Shown: in pieces, positions 27,118 through 36,334 of the stretch | Position numbering within the stretch: position 1 is the first letter of the stretch | Layout: each line of letters begins with the position of its first letter | Source: Burkholderia dolosa | GTDB lineage: Bacteria; Pseudomonadota; Gammaproteobacteria; Burkholderiales; Burkholderiaceae | Reading direction: 5' to 3' | NCBI RefSeq assembly: GCF_902499135.1 | Contig: NZ_CABVPR010000048.1 | Coordinates: 1 to 44,416 of the forward strand | DNA: 44,416 nucleotides | Made by a program: the position numbers and the translations under genes | Notes under the pieces: model-generated | Told to the model about the DNA's origin: nothing | The model's input: only the letters and a program-made list of their open reading frames with translations | Database searches by the model: none

Positions 27118-27477
27118 TTATTGCGGCGGCAGTTCGATCTGATCGACTGACGGCTGATGCTTGATCGGATCGTGCGCGTGCGTTTGCAGACGCTCCATGT
27201 GCTTGACGACCTGGCGGTCCAGCTTGTCGATCAGCAGATCGATCGCCGCGTACAGGTTGCCGTTCGCGCTTTCGACGAAGATGTCCTTGCCCTTCAGATG
27301 CAGGTTGACTTCCGCGCGCTGCTGCTTGTCCTTTTCCTTGTGATTGTCGACCGAGAGGATCACAGTGCCATCGATCACCTGATCGCTATGGCGTAGCACC
27401 CGGTCCAGCTTGGTGATCACGTATTCGCGAATTGCAGGCGTGACTTCGAGATGATGTCCACTGATCTTCAGGTTCAT
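27118..27477 (-). CDS. hpf: ribosome hibernation promoting factor
   Basis: 119 residues, short HPF/YfiA type. It binds the 30S subunit in stationary phase and helps make inactive ribosomes. Family pattern: [20 protein letters not shown], then [17 protein letters not shown] and DLYAAIDLL-like [16 protein letters not shown]. It lacks the long C-terminal dimerisation domain. Ribosome site GGAG is 8 bases upstream. Its position after rpoN is the classic arrangement. Confidence 0.95.
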   Translation of the reverse strand: MNLKISGHHLEVTPAIREYVITKLDRVLRHSDQVIDGTVILSVDNHKEKDKQQRAEVNLHLKGKDIFVESANGNLYAAIDLLIDKLDRQVVKHMERLQTHAHDPIKHQPSVDQIELPPQ

Positions 27478-27635
27478 AGTGCTTCTCCAAGCGAGTGACC
27501 ACCCGGCCGCATCGAGGCGGCGCTCCGGTCGACTTGCCCGTGCCGCGCGAGGCGGTGGATCGCGGACAGGTCGCCCGGCCTGTTCCCCGTATGCGCGGTG
27601 GCCGGAACACGCCTGCCGCCGGGCAGGCAGCAGGC

Positions 27636-29141
27636 TTAAAGAGACTTGCGCAGATTCACTGCCGGGATCCTGAGGGCTTCGCGATACTTGGCAACCGTGC
27701 GGCGCGCGACCACGAAGCCTTGTTCTGCCAGCAGCTCGGCAATGCGGCTGTCCGAAAGTGGCGATTTTGGGTCTTCGGCTCCTATCAGTTGCTTGATCAG
27801 GGCTCGGATGGCGGTCGACGAGGCGGCGCCACCGGTGTCGGTCGAGACGTGCGATCCGAAGAAGTACTTAAATTCAAGCGTCCCGAACGGGGTCAGCATG
27901 TACTTGCCGGTTGTCACACGGCTGACAGTCGACTCGTGTAGGCCCAGCGTATCAGCTATTTCCCGCAAAACCAAGGGGCGCATGGCAATTTCACCGTGCG
28001 CAAAGAAATTCTTCTGACGTTCGACAATGGCCTGGGCGACACGCAGAATCGTGTCGAAACGCTGCTGAATGTTCTTGATCAGCCAGCGCGCTTCCTGAAG
28101 CTGCTGCTTCAGCGAGCCGGTCGACGGATCGCCGCGGCTGTTGCGCAGGATGTTCGCGTAGAGGTTGTTGATCCGCAGGCGCGGCACGACTTCCGGGTTG
28201 AGTTCCGCGAGCCATCCCTGGCCGGCTTTTTTCACGATGATGTCCGGGACGACGTAGTCGGCCTCGGCCTTCCCGTATGCGGCGCCGGGGAATGGCTCGA
28301 GCGAGCGGATCAGCGCGTGCGCGTCGCGCAGCGCGTCGTCGGTCGCCTTCAGATGCTTGCGCAGCCGCGTGAAGTCGCGCGCGGCGAGCAGCTCCAGGTG
28401 CTGGGACACGATGTCCAGCGCGAGCGTGCGTGTCGGGGACGGATCGAGACGCAGCAACTGCAGCTTCAGGCATTCGGACGCGGAACGGGCGCCGACGCCC
28501 GCCGGGTCGAAGCTGTGCAGCAGTGCAAGCGCCGCGTTCAGTTCGTCGCAATCGACTTCGAGTTCGGGCGGCAGATCGGCGAGCACTTCGTCGAGCGACG
28601 CGGTCAGATAGCCGTCGTCATCGAGCGATTCGATCAGGAACATCACGAGCGCGCGGTCGCGCGGGCCGGCCTGCGTGACGCGCAGCTGCGCGGCGAGGTG
28701 ATCGCGCAGCGACGTCGCGGCCTCCTGCACCTGCAGCGGCGGGAGATCGTCGTCGTCCGACGCGCCGTTCGCGCGGCCGAATTCGTCGAGGTTCCATTGC
28801 GGGCCGTCGTTGCCGTCGCCGGTTCCGTAGCCGTCGTATTCGTCGGCGCCGGCGGGCTCGTCGCGTTCGGCGCGCTCGCTCGACGCGCTGCTGCCGTTCG
28901 TCGCTTGAGGTTCGGCGTTCGGCGCGAGCGGCGTCTGTGCGATCAGCGACCCGTCCGCCGCGACGCGCAGTGGGCTGGAGATCCATTCGTCGTCGTTCTC
29001 GAGCAGCGGGTTCTGCGCGACGGCCATCGCGACTTCCTGCTGCAATTCGAGCGTCGACAGCTGCAGGAGCCGGATCGACTGCTGCAGCTGAGGCGTCAGC
29101 GCCAGATGTTGCGACAGGCGGAGTTGAAGGCTGGCTTTCAT
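27636..29141 (-). CDS. rpoN: RNA polymerase sigma-54 factor
   Basis: 501 residues. Sigma-54 reads -24/-12 promoters with enhancer-binding activators. Region I is Gln/Leu-rich ([20 protein letters not shown]); region II (about 70-135) is acidic and low-complexity; the C-terminus has the helix-turn-helix [19 protein letters not shown] and the RpoN box ARRTVAKYR (479-487). The ATG at 29141 is set by region I. No purine-rich ribosome site is visible in front of it. Its neighbours are lptB and hpf. Confidence 0.97.
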   Translation of the reverse strand: MKASLQLRLSQHLALTPQLQQSIRLLQLSTLELQQEVAMAVAQNPLLENDDEWISSPLRVAADGSLIAQTPLAPNAEPQATNGSSASSERAERDEPAGADEYDGYGTGDGNDGPQWNLDEFGRANGASDDDDLPPLQVQEAATSLRDHLAAQLRVTQAGPRDRALVMFLIESLDDDGYLTASLDEVLADLPPELEVDCDELNAALALLHSFDPAGVGARSASECLKLQLLRLDPSPTRTLALDIVSQHLELLAARDFTRLRKHLKATDDALRDAHALIRSLEPFPGAAYGKAEADYVVPDIIVKKAGQGWLAELNPEVVPRLRINNLYANILRNSRGDPSTGSLKQQLQEARWLIKNIQQRFDTILRVAQAIVERQKNFFAHGEIAMRPLVLREIADTLGLHESTVSRVTTGKYMLTPFGTLEFKYFFGSHVSTDTGGAASSTAIRALIKQLIGAEDPKSPLSDSRIAELLAEQGFVVARRTVAKYREALRIPAVNLRKSL

Positions 29142-29295
29142 GGCAAGGAGGGAGTCATACCGGCAGTTTGCCACGACCCAGGCGCGTTGAGCCATTCGCG
29201 ATTACGCGCGGCGCACCGCCCGGGCGCTGGCAGGCCGCGAAGCGGGGCGCGGCCCCGCGCGGCAATGCCGGGCGGGGTGCGGCCACGACGGGAAA

Positions 29296-30072
29296 TTACA
29301 TGCGGAAGTGTTCGCCGAGGTACACGCGGCGCACGCTTTCGTTTTCGATGATTTCGCTCGGCGCGCCCGCGGCGAGCACCGAACCGTCGCTGATGATGTA
29401 CGCGTGGTCGCAGATGCCGAGCGTTTCGCGCACGTTGTGGTCGGTAATCAGCACGCCGATGTTCCGCTGCTTCAGGAACTTGACGATCTTCTGGATCTCG
29501 AGCACCGCGATCGGATCGACGCCGGCGAACGGTTCGTCGAGCAGGATGAAGCTCGGATTGGTTGCGAGCGCGCGTGCGATCTCGACGCGGCGGCGCTCGC
29601 CGCCCGACAGCGACAGCGCCGGATTCTCGCGCAGATGCGCGATCTGCAGCTCGTCGAGCAGCGCTTCGGCGCGCAACGAGATCGCGTCCTTGGACAGCCG
29701 CTTGCCGTCGTCGCCGTACTGCAGCTCGAGCACCGCGCGGATGTTCTGCTCGACGGTCAGCTTGCGGAACACGGATGCTTCCTGCGGCAGGTACGACAGC
29801 CCGAGCGACGCGCGCTTGTGGATCGGCAGCAGGCTGATCGAGCTGCCGTTCAGCGAGATTTCGCCCGCGTCGAGCGGCACGAGGCCGACGATCATGTAGA
29901 ACGACGTCGTCTTGCCGGCTCCGTTCGGACCGAGCAGGCCGACGACTTCGCCGCTTTTCACGTCGAGCGACACGTCCTTCACGACCGTGCGCGAGCCGTA
30001 GCGCTTCTTCAGGTTCCGGACGACGAGCGAGCTCGTGGTGCCGGCCGGCTGCCGGTTCGGTAACGCATTCAT
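29296..30072 (-). CDS. lptB: LPS export ABC transporter ATP-binding protein LptB
   Basis: 258 residues. LptB is the cytoplasmic ATPase that powers LPS extraction by LptFG. Walker [11 protein letters not shown] (48-57), signature [15 protein letters not shown], Walker [14 protein letters not shown], switch His in LITDHNVRE. The start overlaps the lptA stop by 4 bases (ATGA), so the two are coupled. LptF and LptG are not in the window. Confidence 0.97.
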   Translation of the reverse strand: MNALPNRQPAGTTSSLVVRNLKKRYGSRTVVKDVSLDVKSGEVVGLLGPNGAGKTTSFYMIVGLVPLDAGEISLNGSSISLLPIHKRASLGLSYLPQEASVFRKLTVEQNIRAVLELQYGDDGKRLSKDAISLRAEALLDELQIAHLRENPALSLSGGERRRVEIARALATNPSFILLDEPFAGVDPIAVLEIQKIVKFLKQRNIGVLITDHNVRETLGICDHAYIISDGSVLAAGAPSEIIENESVRRVYLGEHFRM

Positions 30073-30734
30073 TGGCCCGGCGCTCCCTGGATCGTGGTCG
30101 ACGGCGACAGCTTCGCCGGCGCGCCGTTCAGCGGAGCGGGGCCGCCGCTCTTCGGCGACAGCATCGCGCGCACGCGACCGTTCGGGTTGCCGGGCGCGGC
30201 GACGTCCTTGCCGCCTCTCGCGGTGTAGAAGTCGCGCTGGCCGTCGTACGTGATCACGCTGCCGTGCACGGTGTCGGCGACCGTCGACGTGCCCTGCAGG
30301 CGGCGCACGGTCGCAGCGGTCGTCAGCGTGGTCAGGTCCTGCTTGCCGTCGTAGTCGATCCGCTCGGCGTCGCCGTCGATGTATTCGTCGAGACCCTCGC
30401 GCTTCTGGCGGAACGTCGCGTGCTTCTTGCCGCTGCCGAAGGACGTCGCGTACTGGTAGCCCTCCGGATCCTGACGCACTTCGACGCGATCGCCGGTGAT
30501 CTTGATCGTGCCCTTCGTGATCACGACGTTGCCGGTCGCGACCGTGACCTGCTTCAGGTCGTCATAGGTCAGATTGTCGGCCTCGACGTTGATCGGCTTG
30601 TTCTGGTCGGCCTTCTCGGCATGGGCGGCCGGCGCCAGCCCGACCAGCGGGAGCGCCACGAGCGTCGCGGCGAGCGCGGCGCGGACGGCGCGCACGGCGC
30701 CGCCGGAATTCTGTCGAGGGAACGGTTCGTTCAT
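30069..30734 (-). CDS. lptA: LPS transport periplasmic protein LptA
   Basis: 221 residues. LptA forms the periplasmic bridge that carries LPS to LptDE. A signal peptide ends at APAAHA (residue 39). The OstA-like beta-jellyroll follows: [38 protein letters not shown], and [17 protein letters not shown]. The C-terminal tail (about 170-221) is rich in Pro, Gly and Ala. It lies 20 bases after lptC. Confidence 0.94.
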   Translation of the reverse strand: MNEPFPRQNSGGAVRAVRAALAATLVALPLVGLAPAAHAEKADQNKPINVEADNLTYDDLKQVTVATGNVVITKGTIKITGDRVEVRQDPEGYQYATSFGSGKKHATFRQKREGLDEYIDGDAERIDYDGKQDLTTLTTAATVRRLQGTSTVADTVHGSVITYDGQRDFYTARGGKDVAAPGNPNGRVRAMLSPKSGGPAPLNGAPAKLSPSTTIQGAPGQ

Positions 30735-30754
30735 TCAGTCACGTGAGGGAAGCG

Positions 30755-31369
30755 TCACTTGGGTTGACCTTTCGAGCCGCCGGAGGCGTCCGACGCGGCG
30801 ATCGTGCCGCGCACGTTGCCGTATAGCTCGATGACCCGGGTGACGTTGTTGTACTTCATGCCGTCGGTCGCGTTCACGACCGACAGGCCGCGCTGAAGTT
30901 TAACCGGCTTTTCGGTCTGGATCACATCGTCATTGACGAAGATGCGGAAATGCTGCGAATCGGCCTGCATCTGCGGATCGCCGCCGCCGGCCGCGCGCAC
31001 GATGCGCGCGTCGTCGTACAGATCGACGATCGACACGTCGCCGTTCACGGTGCCGCGCTTCGCGGTGGTCGTCACCACCGGCTTGCCGGGCTGGAACGCG
31101 CGCATGGCCGGATCGGTCAGGTCGCTGCTTTCGGTGTCTTCGTAATGGACGAGCTTCGCGGCCGTCAGCCGGTACTGGGTCGTGCCGGACTGGTCGAGCT
31201 CGGTGACCGAGAAGTTGTCCGCGAAGTAGTCGGGCGTATGGCGCTTGGGCTGCGCGGCGCCCTCGCCGGGCGGCGGCAGCGTCGCCTGCAGCAGCCACCA
31301 CGTGATGCCCGCGAGCGCGGCGACCGCGACGAGCGGCAGCAACTGGGTCCAGCGGAAATGCGGATTCAT
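30755..31369 (-). CDS. lptC: LPS export protein LptC
   Basis: 204 residues. LptC is anchored by one N-terminal helix (LLPLVAVAALAGITWWLLQA, residues about 10-29) and passes LPS from LptBFG to LptA. The periplasmic domain shows the LptC pattern: TPDYFADNFSVTELDQSGTTQYRLTA-type start with HYEDTESSDLTDP. Three bases separate it from kdsC. Confidence 0.92.
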   Translation of the reverse strand: MNPHFRWTQLLPLVAVAALAGITWWLLQATLPPPGEGAAQPKRHTPDYFADNFSVTELDQSGTTQYRLTAAKLVHYEDTESSDLTDPAMRAFQPGKPVVTTTAKRGTVNGDVSIVDLYDDARIVRAAGGGDPQMQADSQHFRIFVNDDVIQTEKPVKLQRGLSVVNATDGMKYNNVTRVIELYGNVRGTIAASDASGGSKGQPK

Positions 31370-31372
31370 GCG

Positions 31373-31909
31373 TCAGGCTCCGCACGCAGCGGCGAGCAGC
31401 GCATCGTAGCGGCGCTGCGCGCGCAGGATCGCGTCGCACACCTCGCGCACGGCGCCGTGGCCGCCGCGGGCTTCGGCCACCCAATGCGCGCGGGCGATCA
31501 CGTCGGGGTGCGCGTTCGCCGGAGCGGCCGCGAAGCCGCAGCGGAGCATCACCGGCAGGTCGGGCCAGTCGTCGCCCATGTAGCCGCACGCGTCGGCTGC
31601 GATGCCGAGCGACGCGATCAGGTCGTCGAACACCGCGCGCTTGTTCTCGACGCCCTGGAACAGATGCGCGATCTTCATTTCCTTCGCGCGCGCGGCGACG
31701 ATCTCCGAGCGGCGGCCCGTGATGATCGCGGTCGCGATGCCCGCTTCGCCGAGCAGCTTCACGCCGTGGCCGTCGAGCGAATTGAACGACTTCATCGTGT
31801 CGCCGGCGGCGGTAAACAGCAGGCCGCCGTCGGTCAGCACGCCGTCGACGTCGAAAATCATCAGCTCGACGCGGCTTGCGCGTTCGGCTGCAGTCAGCGC
31901 AGCGCTCAT
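31373..31909 (-). CDS. kdsC: 3-deoxy-D-manno-octulosonate 8-phosphate phosphatase
   Basis: 178 residues, HAD superfamily. It removes phosphate from KDO-8-P. FDVDGVLTDG (19-28) carries the catalytic Asp20 and Asp22; AIITGRRSE and the GYMGDDWPDLPVM motif complete the site. It is a short C0-type HAD, which works as a tetramer. Its ATG shares one base with the kdsD stop (TGATG). Confidence 0.96.
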   Translation of the reverse strand: MSAALTAAERASRVELMIFDVDGVLTDGGLLFTAAGDTMKSFNSLDGHGVKLLGEAGIATAIITGRRSEIVAARAKEMKIAHLFQGVENKRAVFDDLIASLGIAADACGYMGDDWPDLPVMLRCGFAAAPANAHPDVIARAHWVAEARGGHGAVREVCDAILRAQRRYDALLAAACGA

Positions 31910-32892
31910 CAGATCACCTTCTTCGAAAACAGGTCGTGCATGTTCAGCGCGCCGATCAGCACGCCGTGCGCATCGACCACGAGCATCTGGTTGATCCGGT
32001 GGCGCTCCATCAGTTCCACGGCTTCGACCGCCAGATGATCGGGGCCGATCGTGCGCGGCTCGCGCGTCATCACGTCGACGATCGGCAGCGTGCGGAAATC
32101 GCCGTCGCGCGCGAGCACGCGGCGCAGGTCGCCGTCGGTGAAGATGCCCGCGACCTTGCGGTCGGGGCCGATCACGGCCGTCATGCCCATCCGTTTCGCG
32201 GTGATCTGGAACAGCGCGTCGGACAGCGTCGCGTCGAGCCCGACCGACGGGATGTCGTCGCCGGAGCGCATCACGTCGCGCACGTACGTGAGCAGGCGCC
32301 GGCCGAGCGCGCCGCCCGGATGCGAGCGCGCGAAGTCCTCGGAGCCGAAGCCGCGCGCGTCGAGCACCGCGACGGCGAGTGCATCGCCGAGCGCGAGCGC
32401 GGCCGTGGTGCTCGCGGTCGGCGCGAGGTTCAGCGGGCACGCCTCCTTCGACACCGCGGCGTTCAGGTTCACGTCCGCGAGCGTGCCGAGGCTCGACTCG
32501 GCGCGGCCCGTGATCGCGATCAGCTTCGCGCCGATCCGCTTGACGAGCGGCAGGATCGCGACGAGCTCTTCGGATTCGCCCGAATACGAGATGCCGATGA
32601 ACACGTCGTCGGAAGTGACCATCCCGAGGTCGCCATGGCTTGCTTCGGCGGGATGGACGAAGAACGCCGGCGTACCGGTGCTGGCGAGCGTGGCTGCGAT
32701 TTTGCGGGCGATATGCCCCGATTTGCCGATGCCGGACACCACCACGCGACCGCGGCAGCCGAGCAGCAATGCCACGGCCTGGACGAAGCCGCCGTCGAGC
32801 TGGTCGCGCAGCGCGCGAACGGCGTCCGCCTCGATGTCGAGCACGTCGCGGGCGAGCGCGAGCGCCCGATCATCATTGATTTTCGCTATCAT
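31909..32892 (-). CDS. kdsD: D-arabinose 5-phosphate isomerase
   Basis: 327 residues. It turns ribulose 5-phosphate into arabinose 5-phosphate, the first step to KDO. A SIS domain (GRVVVSGIGKSGHIARKIA; FFVHPAEASHGDLGM; GISYSGESEEL) is followed by two CBS domains (from about 210; GIFTDGDLRRVL and LNMHDLF). ATG at 32892 is six bases after a TATACT box and has no ribosome site, so the mRNA may be leaderless. First gene of the kdsD-kdsC-lptCAB unit. Confidence 0.96.
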   Translation of the reverse strand: MIAKINDDRALALARDVLDIEADAVRALRDQLDGGFVQAVALLLGCRGRVVVSGIGKSGHIARKIAATLASTGTPAFFVHPAEASHGDLGMVTSDDVFIGISYSGESEELVAILPLVKRIGAKLIAITGRAESSLGTLADVNLNAAVSKEACPLNLAPTASTTAALALGDALAVAVLDARGFGSEDFARSHPGGALGRRLLTYVRDVMRSGDDIPSVGLDATLSDALFQITAKRMGMTAVIGPDRKVAGIFTDGDLRRVLARDGDFRTLPIVDVMTREPRTIGPDHLAVEAVELMERHRINQMLVVDAHGVLIGALNMHDLFSKKVI

Positions 32893-32898
32893 GCGCGG

Positions 32899-32907
32899 AG
32901 TATAGCA
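32899..32907 (-). promoter_or_regulatory. extended -10 promoter of kdsD
   Basis: TGCTATACT on the reverse strand (TG-N-TATACT) is a good extended -10. Only six bases separate it from the kdsD ATG, so transcription would begin at or next to the start codon. No -35 match is present, as is common for extended -10 promoters. Confidence 0.5.
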
Positions 32908-33016
32908 AAGGCGTTTGTTCGCCGCGCCGGCCTTCGGACTCGTCTGAAGTTGCCTGTCCACCGCCATTCCCCGCGCCCGCGTTGCCGCGGCCCCGACGAA
33001 CGAGGACGCTTCGCCC

Positions 33017-35023
33017 GTGATTTCCCCGCTCGAAATGACCCTGCTGCTGCTGCTGGCCTCGGTGGTGGGCGTCGTCGTATTCCGGTCGCTGAATCTGCCG
33101 CCGATGCTCGGCTATCTGACCGTCGGCATCCTGGTCGGCCCGCACGCGTTCGGCGTCGCGGCGGATCTCGAACGGGCCGAGCATCTGGCCGAATTCGGCG
33201 TGGTGTTCCTGATGTTCTCGATCGGCCTCGAATTCTCGCTCGCGAAGCTGCGCACGATGCAGCGGCTCGTGTTCGGCCTCGGGCTGCTGCAGGTGGTCGC
33301 GACGCTCGTGTTCGCGGTCGTGCTCGGCATGCTGTTCGAGCGGTGGATGCACATTACGTGGCAGGGCAGCGTCGCGCTCGGCGGCGCGCTCGCGATGTCG
33401 TCGACGGCGATCGTGTCGAAGATGCTCGCCGAGCGGCTCGAAATCGAGACCGAGCACGGTCGCAACATCTTCGGCGTGCTGCTGTTCCAGGACCTCGCGG
33501 TCGTGCCGCTGCTGATCGTGATCGCCGCGTTCGGCGCCGAGTCGTCGAAGGATCTCGCGCTGACGCTCGGCCTCGCGGCGGTCAAGATCGTGATCGCGCT
33601 CGCGCTGCTGCTGATCGTCGGCCAGCGCTTCATGACGCGCTGGCTCAACGTCGTCGCGCGGCGCCGCTCGCAGGAGCTGTTCGTGCTGAACCTGCTGCTC
33701 GTCACGCTGGGCGCCGCATTCGTGACCGACCGCTTCGGGCTGTCGCTCGCGCTCGGCGCGTTCATCGCCGGGATGCTGATCGCGGAAACGCCGTTTCGTC
33801 ATCAGGTCGAGGAGGACATCAAGCCGTTTCGCGACGTGCTGCTCGGCCTGTTCTTCGTGACGACCGGGATGCTGCTCGATCCGCGCGTGATCTGGGAACA
33901 TCCGCTGCTCGTGTTCGGCTTCTTCATCGGCCAGGTGCTGTTCAAGGGGACGATGATCGCGGGGCTCGCGCGGCTGTTCGGCGCGACGCCCGGCGTCGCG
34001 ATGCGCACCGGCATCGGCCTCGCGCAGGCCGGCGAATTCGGCTTCGTGCTGCTGAACCTGATTCTCGACCGGCATCTCGTCGATTCGACGCTGCTGCAGG
34101 CGATCCTCGCGTCGATGCTGCTGTCGATGCTCGCGGCGCCGTTCCTGATCCAGAACGCGGACCGGATCGTGATGCGGCTGTCGTCGACCGAATGGATGCA
34201 GCAGTCGCTGCAGATGACGCGCATCGCGACGCAAAGCCTGAAGCAGCGCGGCCACGTGATCATCTGCGGCTACGGCCGCGCCGGCCAGAACCTCGCGCGG
34301 ATGCTCGAGCAGGAAGGCATTCCGTACGTCGCGCTGGACCTCGATCCGGACCGCGTGAGCGCGGCAGCGACCGCAGGCGAATCGGTCGTGTTCGGCGACG
34401 CGGCGCGCCGCGAGTCGCTGCTCGCGGCCGGCATCCACCGCGCGGCGGCCGTCGCGATCACGTATGCGAACACGCCGTCCGCGCTGCGCGTGCTGCACCA
34501 CGTGCACGAGCTCGAGCCGACGCTGCCGGCGATCGTGCGCACCGTCGACGACGCCGATCTCGAGAAGCTGCTCGCGGCCGGCGCGACCGAGGTGATTCCG
34601 GAGATCGTCGAAGGCAGCCTGATGCTCGCGTCGCATACGCTGGTGCTGGTCGGCGTGCCGATGCGCAAGGTCGTGCGGCGCGTCGAGGAGATGCGCGACG
34701 AGCGCTACAGCCTGCTGCGCGGCTATTTCCACGGCGCTGACGACGCGGACGACGACGATCACGAGCAGGTGCGGCTACAATCGGTGCCGGTCGATGCGCG
34801 CGCGGACGCGGTCGGACGCTCGCTGGAGGAGCTCGGGCTGTACGCGCTCGGGCTGGAAGTCACGGCGATCCGCCGGCACGGCATTCGCGGCGTCGAACCG
34901 GATCCGCAGACGAAGCTGCGCGCGAGCGACATCGTCGTGCTGCGCGGGCTGCCCGAGGCGCTTGCGCTCGCGGAGGAACGGCTGTCGCGCCACCGGCGCG
35001 ATCCGCCCGCGGCCGCCGCGTGA
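33017..35023 (+). CDS. Kef-type monovalent cation:proton antiporter
   Basis: 668 residues. A CPA2 membrane domain of about 12 helices (residues 5-385) has the family motifs LGYLTVGILVGPHAFG, FLMFSIGLEFSL, FQDLAVVPLL and GIGLAQAGEFGFV. Next comes an RCK_N NAD-binding domain (VIICGYGRAGQNLARML, near 415) and a C-terminal RCK_C domain (about 580-655). It probably exports K+ under nucleotide or glutathione control, like KefB/KefC or YbaL. The start is GTG at 33017 with GAGG 11 bases upstream; ATG at 33035 is an alternative. Confidence 0.92.
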   Translation: MISPLEMTLLLLLASVVGVVVFRSLNLPPMLGYLTVGILVGPHAFGVAADLERAEHLAEFGVVFLMFSIGLEFSLAKLRTMQRLVFGLGLLQVVATLVFAVVLGMLFERWMHITWQGSVALGGALAMSSTAIVSKMLAERLEIETEHGRNIFGVLLFQDLAVVPLLIVIAAFGAESSKDLALTLGLAAVKIVIALALLLIVGQRFMTRWLNVVARRRSQELFVLNLLLVTLGAAFVTDRFGLSLALGAFIAGMLIAETPFRHQVEEDIKPFRDVLLGLFFVTTGMLLDPRVIWEHPLLVFGFFIGQVLFKGTMIAGLARLFGATPGVAMRTGIGLAQAGEFGFVLLNLILDRHLVDSTLLQAILASMLLSMLAAPFLIQNADRIVMRLSSTEWMQQSLQMTRIATQSLKQRGHVIICGYGRAGQNLARMLEQEGIPYVALDLDPDRVSAAATAGESVVFGDAARRESLLAAGIHRAAAVAITYANTPSALRVLHHVHELEPTLPAIVRTVDDADLEKLLAAGATEVIPEIVEGSLMLASHTLVLVGVPMRKVVRRVEEMRDERYSLLRGYFHGADDADDDDHEQVRLQSVPVDARADAVGRSLEELGLYALGLEVTAIRRHGIRGVEPDPQTKLRASDIVVLRGLPEALALAEERLSRHRRDPPAAAA

Positions 35024-35078
35024 GCGCCGGCACGCGCGAGCGTGCGTCGCCGCCCATAACCTGACCCGTATTGGTTCG

Positions 35079-35111
35079 AAACGGTGCCCGAGCTTCGCGC
35101 ACCGTTTTTTT
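35079..35111 (+). terminator. intrinsic terminator abutting the apt ribosome site
   Basis: AAACGGTGC (35079-35087) and GCACCGTTT (35099-35107) form a perfect 9-bp stem with an 11-base loop, followed by T at 35105-35111. The apt ribosome site GGAGAG begins two bases later and the apt ATG is at 35123. It may be the end of the antiporter gene or an attenuator for apt. Confidence 0.8.
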
Positions 35112-35122
35112 CGGAGAGTTTC

Positions 35123-35689
35123 ATGTCGCATTCGTCGTCGGGCGCGCCGCTCGATCCGGTCGCCTTCATCCACAGCCAGATCCGCACGGTGCCCGACTGG
35201 CCGCAGCCCGGCGTGATGTTCCGCGACATCACGACGCTGCTGCAAAGCCCGAAGGCGCTGCGCATTCTGGTCGACCTGTTCGTCGAGCGCTATGTCGATG
35301 CGAAGCTCGACTACGTCGCGGGCCTCGACGCGCGCGGCTTCATCATCGCGCCGATCGTCGCGTACGAACTGAGCGTCGGCTTCGTGCCGATCCGCAAGGT
35401 CGGCAAGCTGCCGTACAAGACGCGCTCCGAATCGTACGAGCTCGAATACGGCAGCGCGACGGTCGAAATCCACGAGGACGCGTGCCGTCCCGGCGATCGC
35501 GTGATCATCATGGACGACCTGATCGCGACCGGCGGCACGATGATGGCGGGGCGCAACCTGCTGCAGCGGCTCGGCGCGGTCGTCGTCGAGGGCGCGGCGA
35601 TCATCGATCTGCCCGATCTCGGCGGCTCGGCGCTGCTGCGCAACGCAGGGCTGCCCGTCTACACGGTCACCGAATTCTCCGGCCACTGA
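35123..35689 (+). CDS. apt: adenine phosphoribosyltransferase
   Basis: 188 residues. It salvages adenine with PRPP to give AMP. Type I phosphoribosyltransferase pattern: [21 protein letters not shown] at the N-terminus, [17 protein letters not shown], then the PRPP loop [17 protein letters not shown] near residue 140. The ATG at 35123 has GGAGAG 5 bases upstream. A terminator-like hairpin stands immediately before the ribosome site. lysE-like and Nudix genes follow closely on the same strand. Confidence 0.97.
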   Translation: MSHSSSGAPLDPVAFIHSQIRTVPDWPQPGVMFRDITTLLQSPKALRILVDLFVERYVDAKLDYVAGLDARGFIIAPIVAYELSVGFVPIRKVGKLPYKTRSESYELEYGSATVEIHEDACRPGDRVIIMDDLIATGGTMMAGRNLLQRLGAVVVEGAAIIDLPDLGGSALLRNAGLPVYTVTEFSGH

Positions 35690-35714
35690 ACGCCGGCCAC
35701 GCAGCGAGGTCACG

Positions 35715-36329
35715 ATGCCCAACTTCATGCTGTTTCTCGCGACGTCGATCGCGATCACGTTCGCGCCCGGGCCTGACAATCTGCAGGTGCTCGCGCGCGG
35801 CATCTCGCAGGGCCGCGCGGCCGGCTTCGTCGCCGCGCTGGGCTTCACCGCCGGCATCCTGTTCCACACGACGCTCGCGGCGCTCGGCGTCGCGGCGGTG
35901 CTGCGTTCGTCGCCGGTCGCGTTCGAAATCCTGAAGCTCGCGGGCGCCGCGTATCTGGTCTGGATCGGCATCAAGGCGCTGCGCAGCCACGGGCTCGCGA
36001 ACGCGCACGCACGCGCGCCGCAGCCGCTCGGCGCGATCTTCCGGCAGAGCGTGCTCGGCAATCTGATGAACCCGAAGGTCACGCTGTTCTTCGTCGTGTT
36101 CCTGCCGCAGTTCGTCGACCCGCACGGCGCGCAGAGCGTGACGCTGCAGATGTTCGAGCTCGGCGCGCTGTTCATGCTGCAGACGGCCGCGATCTTTTCG
36201 CTGTTCGGCGTCGGCGCCGGCGCGATCGGCGCATGGCTGAAGCGCCGGCCGACGGTCGGCGTATGGCTCGACCGGATCGCGGGTGCGACGTTCATCGCGA
36301 TCGGCATCCGCGTCGCGCTGAAGGACTGA
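35715..36329 (+). CDS. LysE/RhtB family amino-acid exporter
   Basis: 204 residues with about six membrane helices. The family N-terminus FAPGPDNLQVLARGISQGRAAG matches the conserved P-G-P(D/N) exporter signature, and GNLMNPKVTLFFVVFLPQFV is the second one. Substrates of such carriers (lysine, threonine, homoserine and others) cannot be told from sequence. It starts 25 bases after apt and is followed after 5 bases by the Nudix gene. Confidence 0.92.
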   Translation: MPNFMLFLATSIAITFAPGPDNLQVLARGISQGRAAGFVAALGFTAGILFHTTLAALGVAAVLRSSPVAFEILKLAGAAYLVWIGIKALRSHGLANAHARAPQPLGAIFRQSVLGNLMNPKVTLFFVVFLPQFVDPHGAQSVTLQMFELGALFMLQTAAIFSLFGVGAGAIGAWLKRRPTVGVWLDRIAGATFIAIGIRVALKD

Positions 36330-36334
36330 CCGCG

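Noticed and set aside
29242-29258. Terminator between lptB and rpoN (GCGGGGC/GCCCCGC hairpin)
   Set aside because: The 7-bp stem is perfect but has a 3-base loop and no T-tract on either strand.
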